From positions 1 through 64,000 of the forward strand of contig NZ_JAALLS010000007.1 in NCBI RefSeq assembly GCF_011059105.1: DNA of 64,000 nucleotides, written 5' to 3'. Each line of letters begins with the position of its first letter. Position 1 is the stretch's first letter. This DNA comes from Fodinibius halophilus. Its GTDB lineage: Bacteria; Bacteroidota; Rhodothermia; Balneolales; Balneolaceae. This document shows, in pieces, positions 7,334 through 16,816 of the stretch. The position numbers were made by a program, and so were the translations under genes. The notes below the pieces were generated by a model that was not told the DNA's origin, made no database searches, and saw only the letters and a list, made by a program, of their open reading frames with translations.

Positions 7334-9223
7334 TTACTCCATCCGGTAGCTCTTTAGCCCCGTTGGAGTTATTGTCATCAGTAGCTGGGATCTTCTTAAT
7401 GGAGCATATCCCATATTATAAATATTGCCTCTTATCCGCTGTTCCGGGCGCTCGAGGGTAAACGCTGTGACCTTTCGGTTAGCTTTAAGATCATACACAT
7501 ATAACGTCTGCTTTTCAGAAAGCAGTTTCTCGGTCATGGCGTAATAGTACCGGTCATCAAGCCGGTAAGTTTGCAGTCGGCCTGCATATTCGGCCCCATA
7601 TTCTGCCTTAAGACTGTCTTTACCGATCATTGCAAAACCGTTTTGACCTCTCACCAAAATCTCGTTTGTCCCCTTCTCATGGAGCATATAGATGGTGCCC
7701 ACATCCGGATCTTCAAGGGTACTCTCTGCCATCACTTCTCCGCTGTTCAGGTCAAACTTGAAGACTGAATTTTTGCCAGCAGCCCATCCTTCCCTATCCC
7801 CGTAAATCACGTTTGAGATATGCTTTGAAAATGGCTCAGTATAAGACCAGAGCTCTTTCCCGGTATCCTTGTCAAAAGCATACATTCCCAGCTCTTTAGT
7901 ACCACCTACAATATTTCCTTTAACGCCCAACCCCTCATCAGGAGTGTTCATCGATATTCTGGCAAGTACGACATCATCCCGAACTAACAGGTCACGAATA
8001 TCCGGCGTCTTTTCCAGTACCGGGCTTTCCCATACCACTTCACCCGTGCGGTAGTTAAATTTGGTGATTTTTTTGTCGGGCATACCAACGACTCGTGTTC
8101 CGGCAGGGTTCACAGCATACACAAAATCTCCTTCAAATTGTGGTTCAGCCGTATCTCTGGTTTCCATTATACCGTATTCGCCCCCCATTGCACTTGCAGT
8201 ACGTGTTGTACCCATCATGTTGCTATCACGAGTACCAAAATTTCGCGTCCCCTTGTCGGAATTGAACAGTTCTACAGAACCTCCATAAAAGCTGATATGC
8301 ACGAGGTTATCAACTTTTTTAATGCTTCGGACCTGCTCCTCACGTCCCAGGTATTTGGTGGCCCACTGTAGCTTACCGGTGTCGGCATCAAACAGGTAGA
8401 GCTGCTTCATGGTCTCCTGGGCGTCTGCACTTTTGATAATATCTTTAAGTCCGGCCATATCTCCGGCTACCAGCAGCTGATTAGTTCCCTCCAGGTAGGT
8501 TACCGCGGCAATACCAGTACTACTCATATCTTCTGTCTCCCAGTGCTTCTTGCCGGTATCAGTATCGATCATCTGGAAATTACCATCTACTGTACGGAAT
8601 AAGAAAGCATTCTTTCCGGGCACCTCTGCAATCATGCCGTCAATAGCACGTGTCTGAAGCATAACATTCGTGAGTACATCGGCCCCCATTGCCGTCTGGA
8701 GTGAGGATTGGGCAAGCAACTCTACAGCAAAATTCGCCTCATCACGAAACTTCTCCAGGTTCCAGGGTAGCTGGGTGGAGGTCCATTTCTCGGTACCGTC
8801 AGCAGGTTGTATGGCCCGGATGGTTCCCTCATCTTTGCTTCGATCGAACAGAAGAAGAACCTCTGATCCAGGTAAAAACTTATGCCAATATCTTATGCTC
8901 ACATCATTTTTTGCAGATAATGGATTTTGTACTGATTCCTTTATCGCCTTGCCAAATGCTGCAAAAACTCCGCCACTGTTTTTCCTCACTTCGTTTACAA
9001 CTGCCGCTCCCTTTCGATCTTCAAGAATCAGCAGGTCCTCCTCGTTTTGTAATACTGCGTAAGCATCGCCCACTAATTCCGCGCTGGTAAACAGTTGCCA
9101 GTCAACAGATTGGTTCCATGCTGTAGCAATGGTGGCTTTTTTTGTTGAAGCACATCCCACGGCCAATAACAGGCCAGCTATAGATAATGCAGTTATAAAT
9201 ATTGGTCTTTTAATGGATTCCAT
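7334..9223 (-). CDS. PQQ-like beta-propeller lipoprotein
   Basis: A 629-residue secreted protein with a lipoprotein signal: hydrophobic stretch ITALSIAGLLLAVGC with Cys24. The mature part is a repeat protein of PQQ-like blades recognised by recurrent DADTGKLQWATKY, DTDTGKKHWE, NYRTGEVVWESP and DKDTGKELWSY units spaced along residues 130-560. Such propellers resemble BamB or PQQ enzyme scaffolds but lack cofactor residues here; a role as an outer-membrane scaffold is inferred. It stands alone, reading toward the sigma gene and ending in the shared terminator at 7275. No cysteines or catalytic motif stand out. Confidence 0.85.
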   Translation of the reverse strand: MESIKRPIFITALSIAGLLLAVGCASTKKATIATAWNQSVDWQLFTSAELVGDAYAVLQNEEDLLILEDRKGAAVVNEVRKNSGGVFAAFGKAIKESVQNPLSAKNDVSIRYWHKFLPGSEVLLLFDRSKDEGTIRAIQPADGTEKWTSTQLPWNLEKFRDEANFAVELLAQSSLQTAMGADVLTNVMLQTRAIDGMIAEVPGKNAFLFRTVDGNFQMIDTDTGKKHWETEDMSSTGIAAVTYLEGTNQLLVAGDMAGLKDIIKSADAQETMKQLYLFDADTGKLQWATKYLGREEQVRSIKKVDNLVHISFYGGSVELFNSDKGTRNFGTRDSNMMGTTRTASAMGGEYGIMETRDTAEPQFEGDFVYAVNPAGTRVVGMPDKKITKFNYRTGEVVWESPVLEKTPDIRDLLVRDDVVLARISMNTPDEGLGVKGNIVGGTKELGMYAFDKDTGKELWSYTEPFSKHISNVIYGDREGWAAGKNSVFKFDLNSGEVMAESTLEDPDVGTIYMLHEKGTNEILVRGQNGFAMIGKDSLKAEYGAEYAGRLQTYRLDDRYYYAMTEKLLSEKQTLYVYDLKANRKVTAFTLERPEQRIRGNIYNMGYAPLRRSQLLMTITPTGLKSYRME

Positions 9224-9848
9224 GAGCCCTTATTTTTCATTTTCGTTATTGCTGTAATTGGTATCTACTCCTATAGGCGAAAAAGAAACCTATTGTAGCT
9301 CAAAAGAAACGGGATTACATGGACAAGATGTCCAATGCGGTCTCATCTGCTTGTTCGTTTATTTCTTTTTTAAATATCTCGCTGTAACCCTGCCTCCCCT
9401 CCTGTGGGACAAGTCTGACGACCGGCCTCAATAATAAAACTTGGATTCACCTCTCTTCTTGGCCCGGCAAAATCTACTGAAATCCAAACCAGGTCGCTTA
9501 GCTACTTTGGCGTAGTGGACCACCAAATCGGTATGTTATAACTTCAAATAACTAAAAGGAATCGTAACTATTTTCTCTAAAAGGAGTATCCCAGTTGTGA
9601 AATTGTTCTACTCTCTAAACCAACATGACAAATACTTATAATTACTCCTCCATGGAAAGAGTAATTTTTATACTCCCATTTTTCCTTTTCATCAATTCAA
9701 CAGCATATTATCATTCCAATAATTCCTGTTTAACCTATAATTGTCGCTATTAGTTTTTTCACTTCTGATCGTTATTCAACAGATCAATATTCATCCTTGC
9801 GCAGTTTATGTCCAAGATCGTTAATTTATCAATCTTCTCAGCTTCCTT
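9224..9848. other. Long intergenic stretch
   Basis: About 625 bases upstream of two divergent genes. The only open frame of note is a 33-codon one at 9652-9753 (starts MERVIFILPFFLF, like a truncated signal peptide) without a ribosome site. No terminator, RNA or repeat was recognised. Confidence 0.4.
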
Positions 9849-11645
9849 GTGAAAATATTTACTGCTACACTTCTTTTGTTATTTATACTGCAGCCCTTGA
9901 AAGCAGAAACTAATGAGTCCGAGCTCGATGATAAAATCCGTAAACTACTTGCGGAGCAAAAGTTAACAGGAATTGTATGGTCAGGTTACAGTCATGACGG
10001 CCCTATAATGGGTGCGGCTGGGATGGCTAACATTGCCAACGGTATTGAAATGTCGGTTGATACCAAAGTTAATGTTGGTTCTGTGACCAAGACCGTCCTG
10101 GCACTGGGCGTGTTAAGACTGATTTCAGAAGGCCGGCTTGCCCTGGACGCCAACGTTGAAAAACTGCTGCCTGCGCTCAATTGGCAGAATTCATGGGGTG
10201 GTGCGACTCCAATTCGGGTACAGCACCTATTGGAACATACTGCCGGGCTTGATAATATTCGGATGTGGCAATTCCTCAATACAAAAGTTACACCGGACAC
10301 CCCACTTAGCGACGCCTTTACCTCATCCCATGATGAGTTATTACAAGTGCGAACAAAACCAGGTAACCAGTATTCTTATTCCAATATGGGATATACCTTA
10401 CTGGGTATGATCATCGAAACAGTAACGAAACAACCTTATGAAGATTATCTGAAGCAATCACTGCTTGGACCGCTTGGTATGAACAACAGCAGCTTTCATT
10501 TTATAACCCAAGCAGAAGACCCAAGGCTGGCTATGGGGTATCTTGAACAAGGAGTACCACAACCGTCTGTGCCAATTTATTTACGTCCGGCGGGACAATT
10601 TACCACTACCGCCCCTGATATGCTGCGACTACTCGAATTCATGCTGGGAAATGGTACCATCAATCAGCGGCACTTTATTTCGCCAGAACTTATGGCAATG
10701 CTCGGTAAACCATCATCCACAAAAGCATTTAAGGAAGGGCTTGATATCGGACATGGCCTTGCTTTAGCTTCGAGAGATCGCCATGGTGTATTGAGCTATT
10801 GCCACCCCGGAACGACCTTTGGTTTCAGGGCATATCTGTGTTTATATCCGGAAGAGGATAAAGCATTTTTTTATGCTATCAACACGGATAATGAAAAAGC
10901 AGACTATGAAAGATTTAATCAACTATTCATTGAGCAGTTGGAAGTAAAGCCGGTGAAGCAGGTCAAAACAACATCCGTGCCAAAGGATTTATCTGATTAT
11001 ACCGGGCTATATGTACTTTCGCCGAACAATATGGCCCAATTTGCTTGGCTTGATTGGATGTTTAACTCTATTTGGCTCAGTGAACAAAATGGGTACCTTG
11101 TAATAAGGTCGCTGCAACAGCCTGAACGCAGACTCGAAGCAATAAACACAACATTATTCCGGGATACAAACAGGCAGTTGGCCTCGCATATATTTATCAC
11201 AAATGAAGAAGGAATAAAGCTGAGCAATGGCCTGAAGACGTATCAAAAGGCTTCACCCTTTTTACTGCTTATCAATTGGGTAGGGTTAATATTGGGATTG
11301 CTCGGATTGGTATATATTCTTCTTCGTGGCACTTGGCTTGTCCTCCATAGAAAGCGCACTATTCCCACTGCTTTGCTTTTGCCGTATCTAAACATAGTTT
11401 TATTTGCTGTCCCTGCCTACCTTTACTTCCACCAGCACTTTTTGGAATTTGGTAATAAAACAGCTGCAAGTATATCCCTCGCTACCTTCACCGGAATGAT
11501 ACCCATTGTGCTATTGATTTCTATTGTCTTGATGATAAAAAATAAACCTGCGAATAAATTCGATTATTTAGGACTTGGGGCACTCTTACAGCTATGCCTC
11601 GTTTTGGTGTATTGGGATGTTCTACCAATGATATTCTGGTCATGA
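9849..11645 (+). CDS. Serine hydrolase of the beta-lactamase/PBP4* family with C-terminal membrane domain
   Basis: A 598-residue protein starting at GTG, with signal peptide KIFTATLLLLFILQPLKA. The class C beta-lactamase-like domain spans about residues 25-350: nucleophile motif Ser78-Val-Thr-Lys81 (GSVTK), Tyr-Ser-Asn in YSYSNMGY, and the third motif HPGTTFG replacing KTG, as in esterase and D-aminopeptidase relatives. After a linker domain come about four membrane helices (from LLLINWVGLILGLL to the end), so the catalytic domain faces the periplasm. The substrate is unknown; peptides, beta-lactams or esters are all possible. The secreted protein gene that follows starts 27 bases downstream, suggesting one transcript. 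Confidence 0.85.
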   Translation: MKIFTATLLLLFILQPLKAETNESELDDKIRKLLAEQKLTGIVWSGYSHDGPIMGAAGMANIANGIEMSVDTKVNVGSVTKTVLALGVLRLISEGRLALDANVEKLLPALNWQNSWGGATPIRVQHLLEHTAGLDNIRMWQFLNTKVTPDTPLSDAFTSSHDELLQVRTKPGNQYSYSNMGYTLLGMIIETVTKQPYEDYLKQSLLGPLGMNNSSFHFITQAEDPRLAMGYLEQGVPQPSVPIYLRPAGQFTTTAPDMLRLLEFMLGNGTINQRHFISPELMAMLGKPSSTKAFKEGLDIGHGLALASRDRHGVLSYCHPGTTFGFRAYLCLYPEEDKAFFYAINTDNEKADYERFNQLFIEQLEVKPVKQVKTTSVPKDLSDYTGLYVLSPNNMAQFAWLDWMFNSIWLSEQNGYLVIRSLQQPERRLEAINTTLFRDTNRQLASHIFITNEEGIKLSNGLKTYQKASPFLLLINWVGLILGLLGLVYILLRGTWLVLHRKRTIPTALLLPYLNIVLFAVPAYLYFHQHFLEFGNKTAASISLATFTGMIPIVLLISIVLMIKNKPANKFDYLGLGALLQLCLVLVYWDVLPMIFWS

Positions 11646-11672
11646 AACAAAAAACTGACAAGAGAATAAACA

Positions 11673-12755
11673 ATGAATATGCTATCAACTTATATAATAT
11701 TGGCATCAATATTGATAACCTCCTATGGTAGCAACCAGGAAATGAAGCCTACGGGCTGTGCTGATATAAAGATGAACAAGAATCTAAACTATGAAGACAT
11801 AATTCATGGGATAGACAATAAGCTGTTGTTACAGACAACTGAGCGACCTGACTCAAATGGAGCATTATCAAGAAATAAAGAGGGTTATTTTAGCGTACGA
11901 TTCCAGATGGGCATGTCTAAATTGGCTGATATAGCAATCAGAAATAAAAGAACAGACGCACTGCAGGAGTATATTAAAACTTTGGAATACGCTTTTGATC
12001 ATCAAAATCCAGACGGGAGTTACAAATTAATTCTGCCAAAAAATGTAACAAATGTCCCAGCTATAGATGCACCAACGAAAGGTGATTCTGTAAGTGCTAT
12101 TGCCTTTTTCGGTTATTCTCTGGGCATTAGCCTTAATGCAATAGAAGAATCAGGCTGGTTTGTCAATAAGAATGATATCCCTCAGATTAAACATGACCTT
12201 GAGTCATATAGGTCAAATATAGACAAAACATTAACCTACTTAATGGACCATGAAAATATATTGAGACAAACAGATGCTGATGCTCCGAACAGATTACTTT
12301 TCGATGCCATTGCATTTTATACCTTGGGGAAATATACCGGAAATACCAAAGCTCAATCACTGGGAATTGATTTTCTAAATCTCGCACTTAGCTCTACGAA
12401 TCGAGAGGAAGGATATTTTATTGAAAATGGAGGATGGGATAGCAGCTATAACGGGGTGGCAGTTAAACTTGGATTAGAACTGTTTTCAATTCTGCCTGCA
12501 ACTCATTCCTCAAAGGATTTGTTGGCAAGACGTCTTGCATGTGCAACAAAATGGCAAGAATCAAGAATTTTAGCGAGTGGTGAAATATCTACGGATGGAA
12601 ATACTCGAGTTTATCCGGGTGGCGAATCTTTTTTAGGTACAGAAAAAGAGGTTGATGTTGAAAAGACGATAAGAACATTCTATTACTCTTCGATACTTAC
12701 CGATAACAAAAAGTACAAAAAATTAGCAGCCGGGGTATTAGACTATTACCGATAA
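11673..12755 (+). CDS. Secreted helical protein, possible alpha-toroid enzyme
   Basis: A 360-residue exported protein (hydrophobic N-terminus MLSTYIILASILITSYG, no clear lipobox). The body is helical with repeated pairs of helices and aromatic, glycine-containing loops such as HQNPDGSYKLI, ENGGWDSSYNG and GEISTDGNTRVYPGGES. This resembles the alpha/alpha-toroid fold of glycan lyases and unsaturated glycosidases, but no family could be assigned and no catalytic pair is identified. It lies just behind the serine hydrolase gene, probably in one operon. Treat the fold suggestion as weak inference. Confidence 0.6.
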   Translation: MNMLSTYIILASILITSYGSNQEMKPTGCADIKMNKNLNYEDIIHGIDNKLLLQTTERPDSNGALSRNKEGYFSVRFQMGMSKLADIAIRNKRTDALQEYIKTLEYAFDHQNPDGSYKLILPKNVTNVPAIDAPTKGDSVSAIAFFGYSLGISLNAIEESGWFVNKNDIPQIKHDLESYRSNIDKTLTYLMDHENILRQTDADAPNRLLFDAIAFYTLGKYTGNTKAQSLGIDFLNLALSSTNREEGYFIENGGWDSSYNGVAVKLGLELFSILPATHSSKDLLARRLACATKWQESRILASGEISTDGNTRVYPGGESFLGTEKEVDVEKTIRTFYYSSILTDNKKYKKLAAGVLDYYR

Positions 12756-13035
12756 GCAGTATGATGAGTGAGCTCTTTTTTTCATCCTCATCAGTCCTTT
12801 TTCCATATCCCCTATTACGTTCTTACTACTTTGCACCTCATATACCTGTCAAATGCGCACAACTTTGAAATATAATGACTGCAACTAAAGTAATAGTATA
12901 ACAAGCACATAAACAAAGGGACGCAAATATACCTTTAATTTTAGGTGTTGCTAATTTCACATTTTCATTCGATAATAAAGGTATAATCCCCACATCCTTA
13001 TACGCCGGTCGCCGGTGTCTAATCTAAACTGCGCT

Positions 13036-13383
13036 ATGGATTCTACTGTACAACAACAGAAAAACTTTGCAATCGAATTTGCAAGAAAATTGGCATCACA
13101 AGACTATGGGACTGCTTATACCATGACCGCCACCGGTTATAAACACAGCACCTCATTAGAGGATATGCAAAATAAGTTTGAAGTGATCGTGACAGATGAT
13201 TGGAACATTGGTCAAATCGTTGCTGGGGAGTACATGGCGTCTTGGCCAAACAAACAGCCCGAAGATCTTGGGTGGGTCTATGTTGCCATAAGCGGCGACC
13301 TTTACAGTGAGGCCATCACCGTAACTATTTGTAACGAAAATGATCAGCTCAAGATCAGAGAAGTTGAGTTCGGCCGACCATAG
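13036..13383 (+). CDS. Small NTF2/cystatin-like protein of unknown function
   Basis: The ATG at 13036 is preferred; an in-frame GTG at 13015 would add seven residues. The 115-residue product begins with a helix (QQQKNFAIEFARKLASQDYGTAY), a pattern common in DUF3887 and NTF2-like proteins, followed by strands with DLGWVYVAISGD and ITVTICNENDQLKIREVEF. No signal peptide or catalytic residues are evident. It stands alone. The fold assignment rests on pattern only. Confidence 0.5.
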   Translation: MDSTVQQQKNFAIEFARKLASQDYGTAYTMTATGYKHSTSLEDMQNKFEVIVTDDWNIGQIVAGEYMASWPNKQPEDLGWVYVAISGDLYSEAITVTICNENDQLKIREVEFGRP

Positions 13384-13721
13384 TGGGCAGACATCCATAG
13401 TAAACTCACTTAAACACCCCTTAGGTAAAGGAAGTCATGAACCGAGGATGTTTGTTAATTGCAGTATTTAATGAGTAAATAGAAAGTAGCCCGTCGGAGC
13501 ACGAGTGAACATCCTATGAGAAATTAAAAGTACTATAATCCACAGCTTATTATAACACCGCTAAATACAGCTACAGGAAAGTTGATATACACACACTACA
13601 AATTTGAATTGCGGCGGATCTGTTTGCAATTCATCTACTGTCTGTTAAATTGTGAACTCAGTTTCACCTCAGTTATCTGCGGGTCATTAGCATATTTCTA
13701 TCTACTCTAACATTATTACCC
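13384..13721. other. Intergenic stretch, nothing recognised
   Basis: About 340 bases between two orphan genes with no open frame, RNA or terminator that I can support. Confidence 0.4.
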
Positions 13722-14225
13722 ATGAAGAACCTTACTGCAACCGGACTTCGCCTGATTGCTATCTGGGCTTTACTACAGGCTTTAGGTTATATTCAGTTTC
13801 TTCCGGTTTATTTCACAGATCAATACCAAAATGTGAATGCTGCCGGTCTGGGAATGCTCATTGTATTTCTTATTTATATTACTGCTGCTGCAATACTATT
13901 TTTCAAAGCCCCCGCAATTGCGATAAAAATGAGCGGGAACTTTGAAGAGCCACAGCTCCAGATAAATAATTATCAGAAGTTTACAGCTATTTTGTTTGCA
14001 GCGGTGGGCTTACTGATCTTTTTTAATGCCCTCGAAACCTTCAGCTATAGTGTCGGAAATATTTATAATGATCGGGCTATGAATCCACAAGCTCCTAATC
14101 GCTTATTCAGAGAAATAAGAATACTCCTGTTCGGTGGAGGTATTCAAATAATATTAGGAGCTGGCTTATTTGTTGGCGGCAAGAAAATCGCAAACTGGTG
14201 GCACAATTTCAGAAACTGGACCTGA
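13722..14225 (+). CDS. Four-helix integral membrane protein of unknown function
   Basis: A 167-residue protein with four predicted membrane helices: LIAIWALLQALGYIQFLPVY, GLGMLIVFLIYITAAAILFF, FTAILFAAVGLLIFFNALE and IRILLFGGGIQIILGAGLFV. A short charged loop between helices two and three (KMSGNFEEPQLQ) would face the cytoplasm. It ends in a tryptophan-rich amphipathic tail. No family is recognised and no neighbour suggests a function; a MITE-like element lies 57 bases downstream. Confidence 0.65.
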   Translation: MKNLTATGLRLIAIWALLQALGYIQFLPVYFTDQYQNVNAAGLGMLIVFLIYITAAAILFFKAPAIAIKMSGNFEEPQLQINNYQKFTAILFAAVGLLIFFNALETFSYSVGNIYNDRAMNPQAPNRLFREIRILLFGGGIQIILGAGLFVGGKKIANWWHNFRNWT

Positions 14226-14282
14226 AAGGCTGTTTTATATAGATGCTTTAAAAAATCACCATCCCAAGGCAGGCTGCAAGAA

Positions 14283-14431
14283 AGCTTTGCAAAGCCCGGC
14301 ATGTCATCCTGAATTCAGTTCAGGATCTCGGTTTTAAGACTAATAACTGTATATAAGATGCTGAAAAAGATACTTCGACAGGCTCAGTACATGGTTCAGC
14401 GTGACAAGATATGACTAGTTTTGCAAAGCCC
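14283..14431. mobile_element. MITE-like element, copy A, with 9-bp flanking direct repeat
   Basis: A 149-base non-coding element with imperfect inverted ends, gctttgcaaagc at the left and ttttgcaaagcc at the right (reverse complement ggctttgcaaaa). Its interior holds two palindromes, one built on tcctgaattcagttcagga and one on ggctcag...ctgaacc-type sequence. It is flanked by ctgcaagaa at 14274-14282 and 14432-14440, a possible target duplication. A second copy lies in the opposite orientation at 37079-37201, with long identical blocks through the first palindrome and beyond. Confidence 0.65.
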
Positions 14432-14558
14432 CTGCAAGAAGGTCCTTTCGTGGCTGTTGTCCTTAAGTGTTTTATGTAGCCTAGAACCCTATATCGTTTA
14501 AGCACAGGGGCAAAACATATTCTTTCTTACTAATTGCAAAACAAAACAGATTATTGAA

Positions 14559-16004
14559 ATGAACCAACAAGAATTACCTGCTAATGCTTTTATAGATCCA
14601 TCAGGATTCAATAAAAAATCAATTGAAAAATTCCTGTCTAAAGCTTTACATCGCATTATTTCTCTCATTTCATCTTCAGACACTCGTTCTGCGATCCCCG
14701 AAGAAATTAATATTTCTACCCAAACTATTCCCGAAGAATCAATAGGTGATGAGCAATTAATTGATCAGTTGGAGACTATACTTTTAAGCTCTATGAATCC
14801 CTCACATCCCGGATGGATCCCGCATATGGATCCACCCCCTACCACCGCTTCAATGATTAGTGATTTTGCGGCGGCATCTGTCAACAATAATATGCTTAGT
14901 GTTGAAATGTCGCCTGCTTTTTCCAGATTGGAACAACAAGTTATACACAAAATATGCCAACTGTTTAATCTCGGGCCAAATGCGTCAGGGGTGTTATGCA
15001 GTGGCGGCAGTCTTGCAAACTTACAAGCATTGGCCGTTGCGAGAAATGCAAAACTCAAAACCCAAAAAAGCGGCATTCAGACATTGTCGCAAAAGCCTGT
15101 ACTATTTGCCTCTGAGGTAGCACATACTTCTATCCAAAAAGCGGCAATGGTGTTGGGGTTAGGGCAAGATTCGGTCCTAGCTATTTCGGTCGATTCGCAA
15201 TCGAGAATGATTGTTGAGGAACTAAAAACTGCCTTAAAACAGGCAAGAAAGGAAGGAAAAACTCCTTTTTGTGTGATTGCTACTGCCGGTACAACAACTA
15301 CAGGAAATATTGATCCACTTGAAGAGATTGGCCAAGTATCCCAAAAAGAAAACCTGTGGTATCATGTTGATGCCGCTTATGGTGGGGCGTTAGCCTTTTC
15401 CGATACTTACAGAGATAAACTTACTGGAATTTCCGATGCTGACTCTATTACCTTTAACCCCCAAAAGTGGCTGTACGTTGCCAAAACATCTGCAATGGTT
15501 CTGTTTAAAAACCAAGACCAATTAGTCGAGAATTTTAGCATTGGTGCGCCATATATGGAAGAAGACGAAGACCTTATTAACTTGGGGGAAATCAGTTTAC
15601 AAGGAACACGCCATGCTGATATTCTAAAACTATGGGCTTCATTTCAGCATATCGGTAGAAAAGGCTTTCAGCAATTAATTGATGAAAGTTATCATCTAAC
15701 CAACTTTCTCCATGACAAACTTAAAAGAGTTGATTGTATACAGTTGGCCAGCACTCCGGAAATGAATATTATCTGTTTTCGGGGCCAGCCAGAATGGATC
15801 TCTTCGTCAGCTTGGGACAAATGGAATAAAGGGTTACAAGAGTATATACTTGATAAACATGGTATTTTCTTCTCCTTGCCAACCTATAGAAACAGTAAAT
15901 GGCTGCGAACAGTTATTCTCAATCCCTTTGTAGACAAGCAAACAATAAAAAATATAAATCAAGGTATTACTTCTTACATAGAAGAAACTAAAAAACAGAC
16001 TTAA
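14559..16004 (+). CDS. PLP-dependent group II decarboxylase
   Basis: A 481-residue fold-type I PLP enzyme of the aromatic/glutamate/2,4-diaminobutyrate decarboxylase superfamily. Signature residues are in place: His189 (VAHTS) stacking on the cofactor, Asp271 in HVDAAYGG, and the Schiff-base Lys303 in FNPQKWLY. The PSHPGWIPHMDPPPTT segment matches the substrate-entry loop of the family. Substrate cannot be told from sequence; it differs from the second decarboxylase at 44126, which has NPHKW. It has no operon partner: the VOC gene that follows is 274 bases away. Confidence 0.85.
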   Translation: MNQQELPANAFIDPSGFNKKSIEKFLSKALHRIISLISSSDTRSAIPEEINISTQTIPEESIGDEQLIDQLETILLSSMNPSHPGWIPHMDPPPTTASMISDFAAASVNNNMLSVEMSPAFSRLEQQVIHKICQLFNLGPNASGVLCSGGSLANLQALAVARNAKLKTQKSGIQTLSQKPVLFASEVAHTSIQKAAMVLGLGQDSVLAISVDSQSRMIVEELKTALKQARKEGKTPFCVIATAGTTTTGNIDPLEEIGQVSQKENLWYHVDAAYGGALAFSDTYRDKLTGISDADSITFNPQKWLYVAKTSAMVLFKNQDQLVENFSIGAPYMEEDEDLINLGEISLQGTRHADILKLWASFQHIGRKGFQQLIDESYHLTNFLHDKLKRVDCIQLASTPEMNIICFRGQPEWISSSAWDKWNKGLQEYILDKHGIFFSLPTYRNSKWLRTVILNPFVDKQTIKNINQGITSYIEETKKQT

Positions 16005-16278
16005 TAAGCGATTTAACCAAGTGGTCCCTGCCTTTGCCATCTAGCGCTATCGGCCAAAAATATTTCGAAGCCAGGTTTCCTGATTAGCTTTTTAGTTCTT
16101 CATTCATTATTTAATAATTCTCATTCATCTGTGCATCGTCGTAGGCGCAAGTGCGTTTTATAAGATAAAACCAAGAAAGCTTATCAAGCCATGCCATATA
16201 ACTAATGCTTTAACACAAAGCCTATCGAGAAAGACCGTTTTATAACAATAATAGAATTCTTAATTATAATTACTCTAT

Positions 16279-16632
16279 ATGTCAGTTAAGAGAATAGTCC
16301 CCAACATTGAATCGGAAACTCCCCAGAAAAGCATCGCATTTTATGAAGAATTTATAGGACTAAAAATTGCAATGGATATGGATTGGATTATTACTTTTAT
16401 ATCAGAAAGAAATCCAACTTCCCAAATCAGTGTGATCCGCCATGATGGTTCGGATGTGCCACACCCGGATGTCAGTATTGAAGTAGATAATGTTGATCAA
16501 ATGTTTGCAAAGGCAAAAAAACAAAATATCAAGATTGTATACCCCATCACTGATGAACCTTGGGGTGTTCGCCGTTTTTTTGTTTCAGATCCTAATGGAA
16601 AAATCATCAATATTTTAAGTCATCTTGAATAA
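16279..16632 (+). CDS. VOC-family (glyoxalase/bleomycin-resistance fold) protein
   Basis: A 117-residue protein with the two beta-alpha-beta-beta-beta units of the vicinal oxygen chelate fold. The N-terminal unit has SIAFYEEFIGLKIAMDMDW; the C-terminal unit ends with the usual WGVRRFFVSDPNGKIINIL, whose terminal region normally holds the metal-binding Glu (here it is not obvious). It could be a binding or resistance protein rather than an enzyme. Transcribed alone. Confidence 0.8.
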   Translation: MSVKRIVPNIESETPQKSIAFYEEFIGLKIAMDMDWIITFISERNPTSQISVIRHDGSDVPHPDVSIEVDNVDQMFAKAKKQNIKIVYPITDEPWGVRRFFVSDPNGKIINILSHLE

Positions 16633-16816
16633 ACCAACATATGTAGCAGTATTACCAACTCATTACCCCACCAAAAACTTCTCGTAAACTCCCAATTTCG
16701 ATTTGCCCGGTTTCCATCGTACATTTTAACTAATCTGAGGATAGAGACACACGGCTTATTCACCGTGTGCATATTTTTAAATACATATAATCGGGACTAT
16801 TAAAAAGGAGAGCATT

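Noticed and set aside
9652-9753. 33-codon frame with a hydrophobic start
   Set aside because: No ribosome site and no homology clue; more likely chance or a relic.
16120-16165. Text gtcgtaggc resembling an attC core
   Set aside because: One base short of GTTAGGC and without matching arms or an inverse core.
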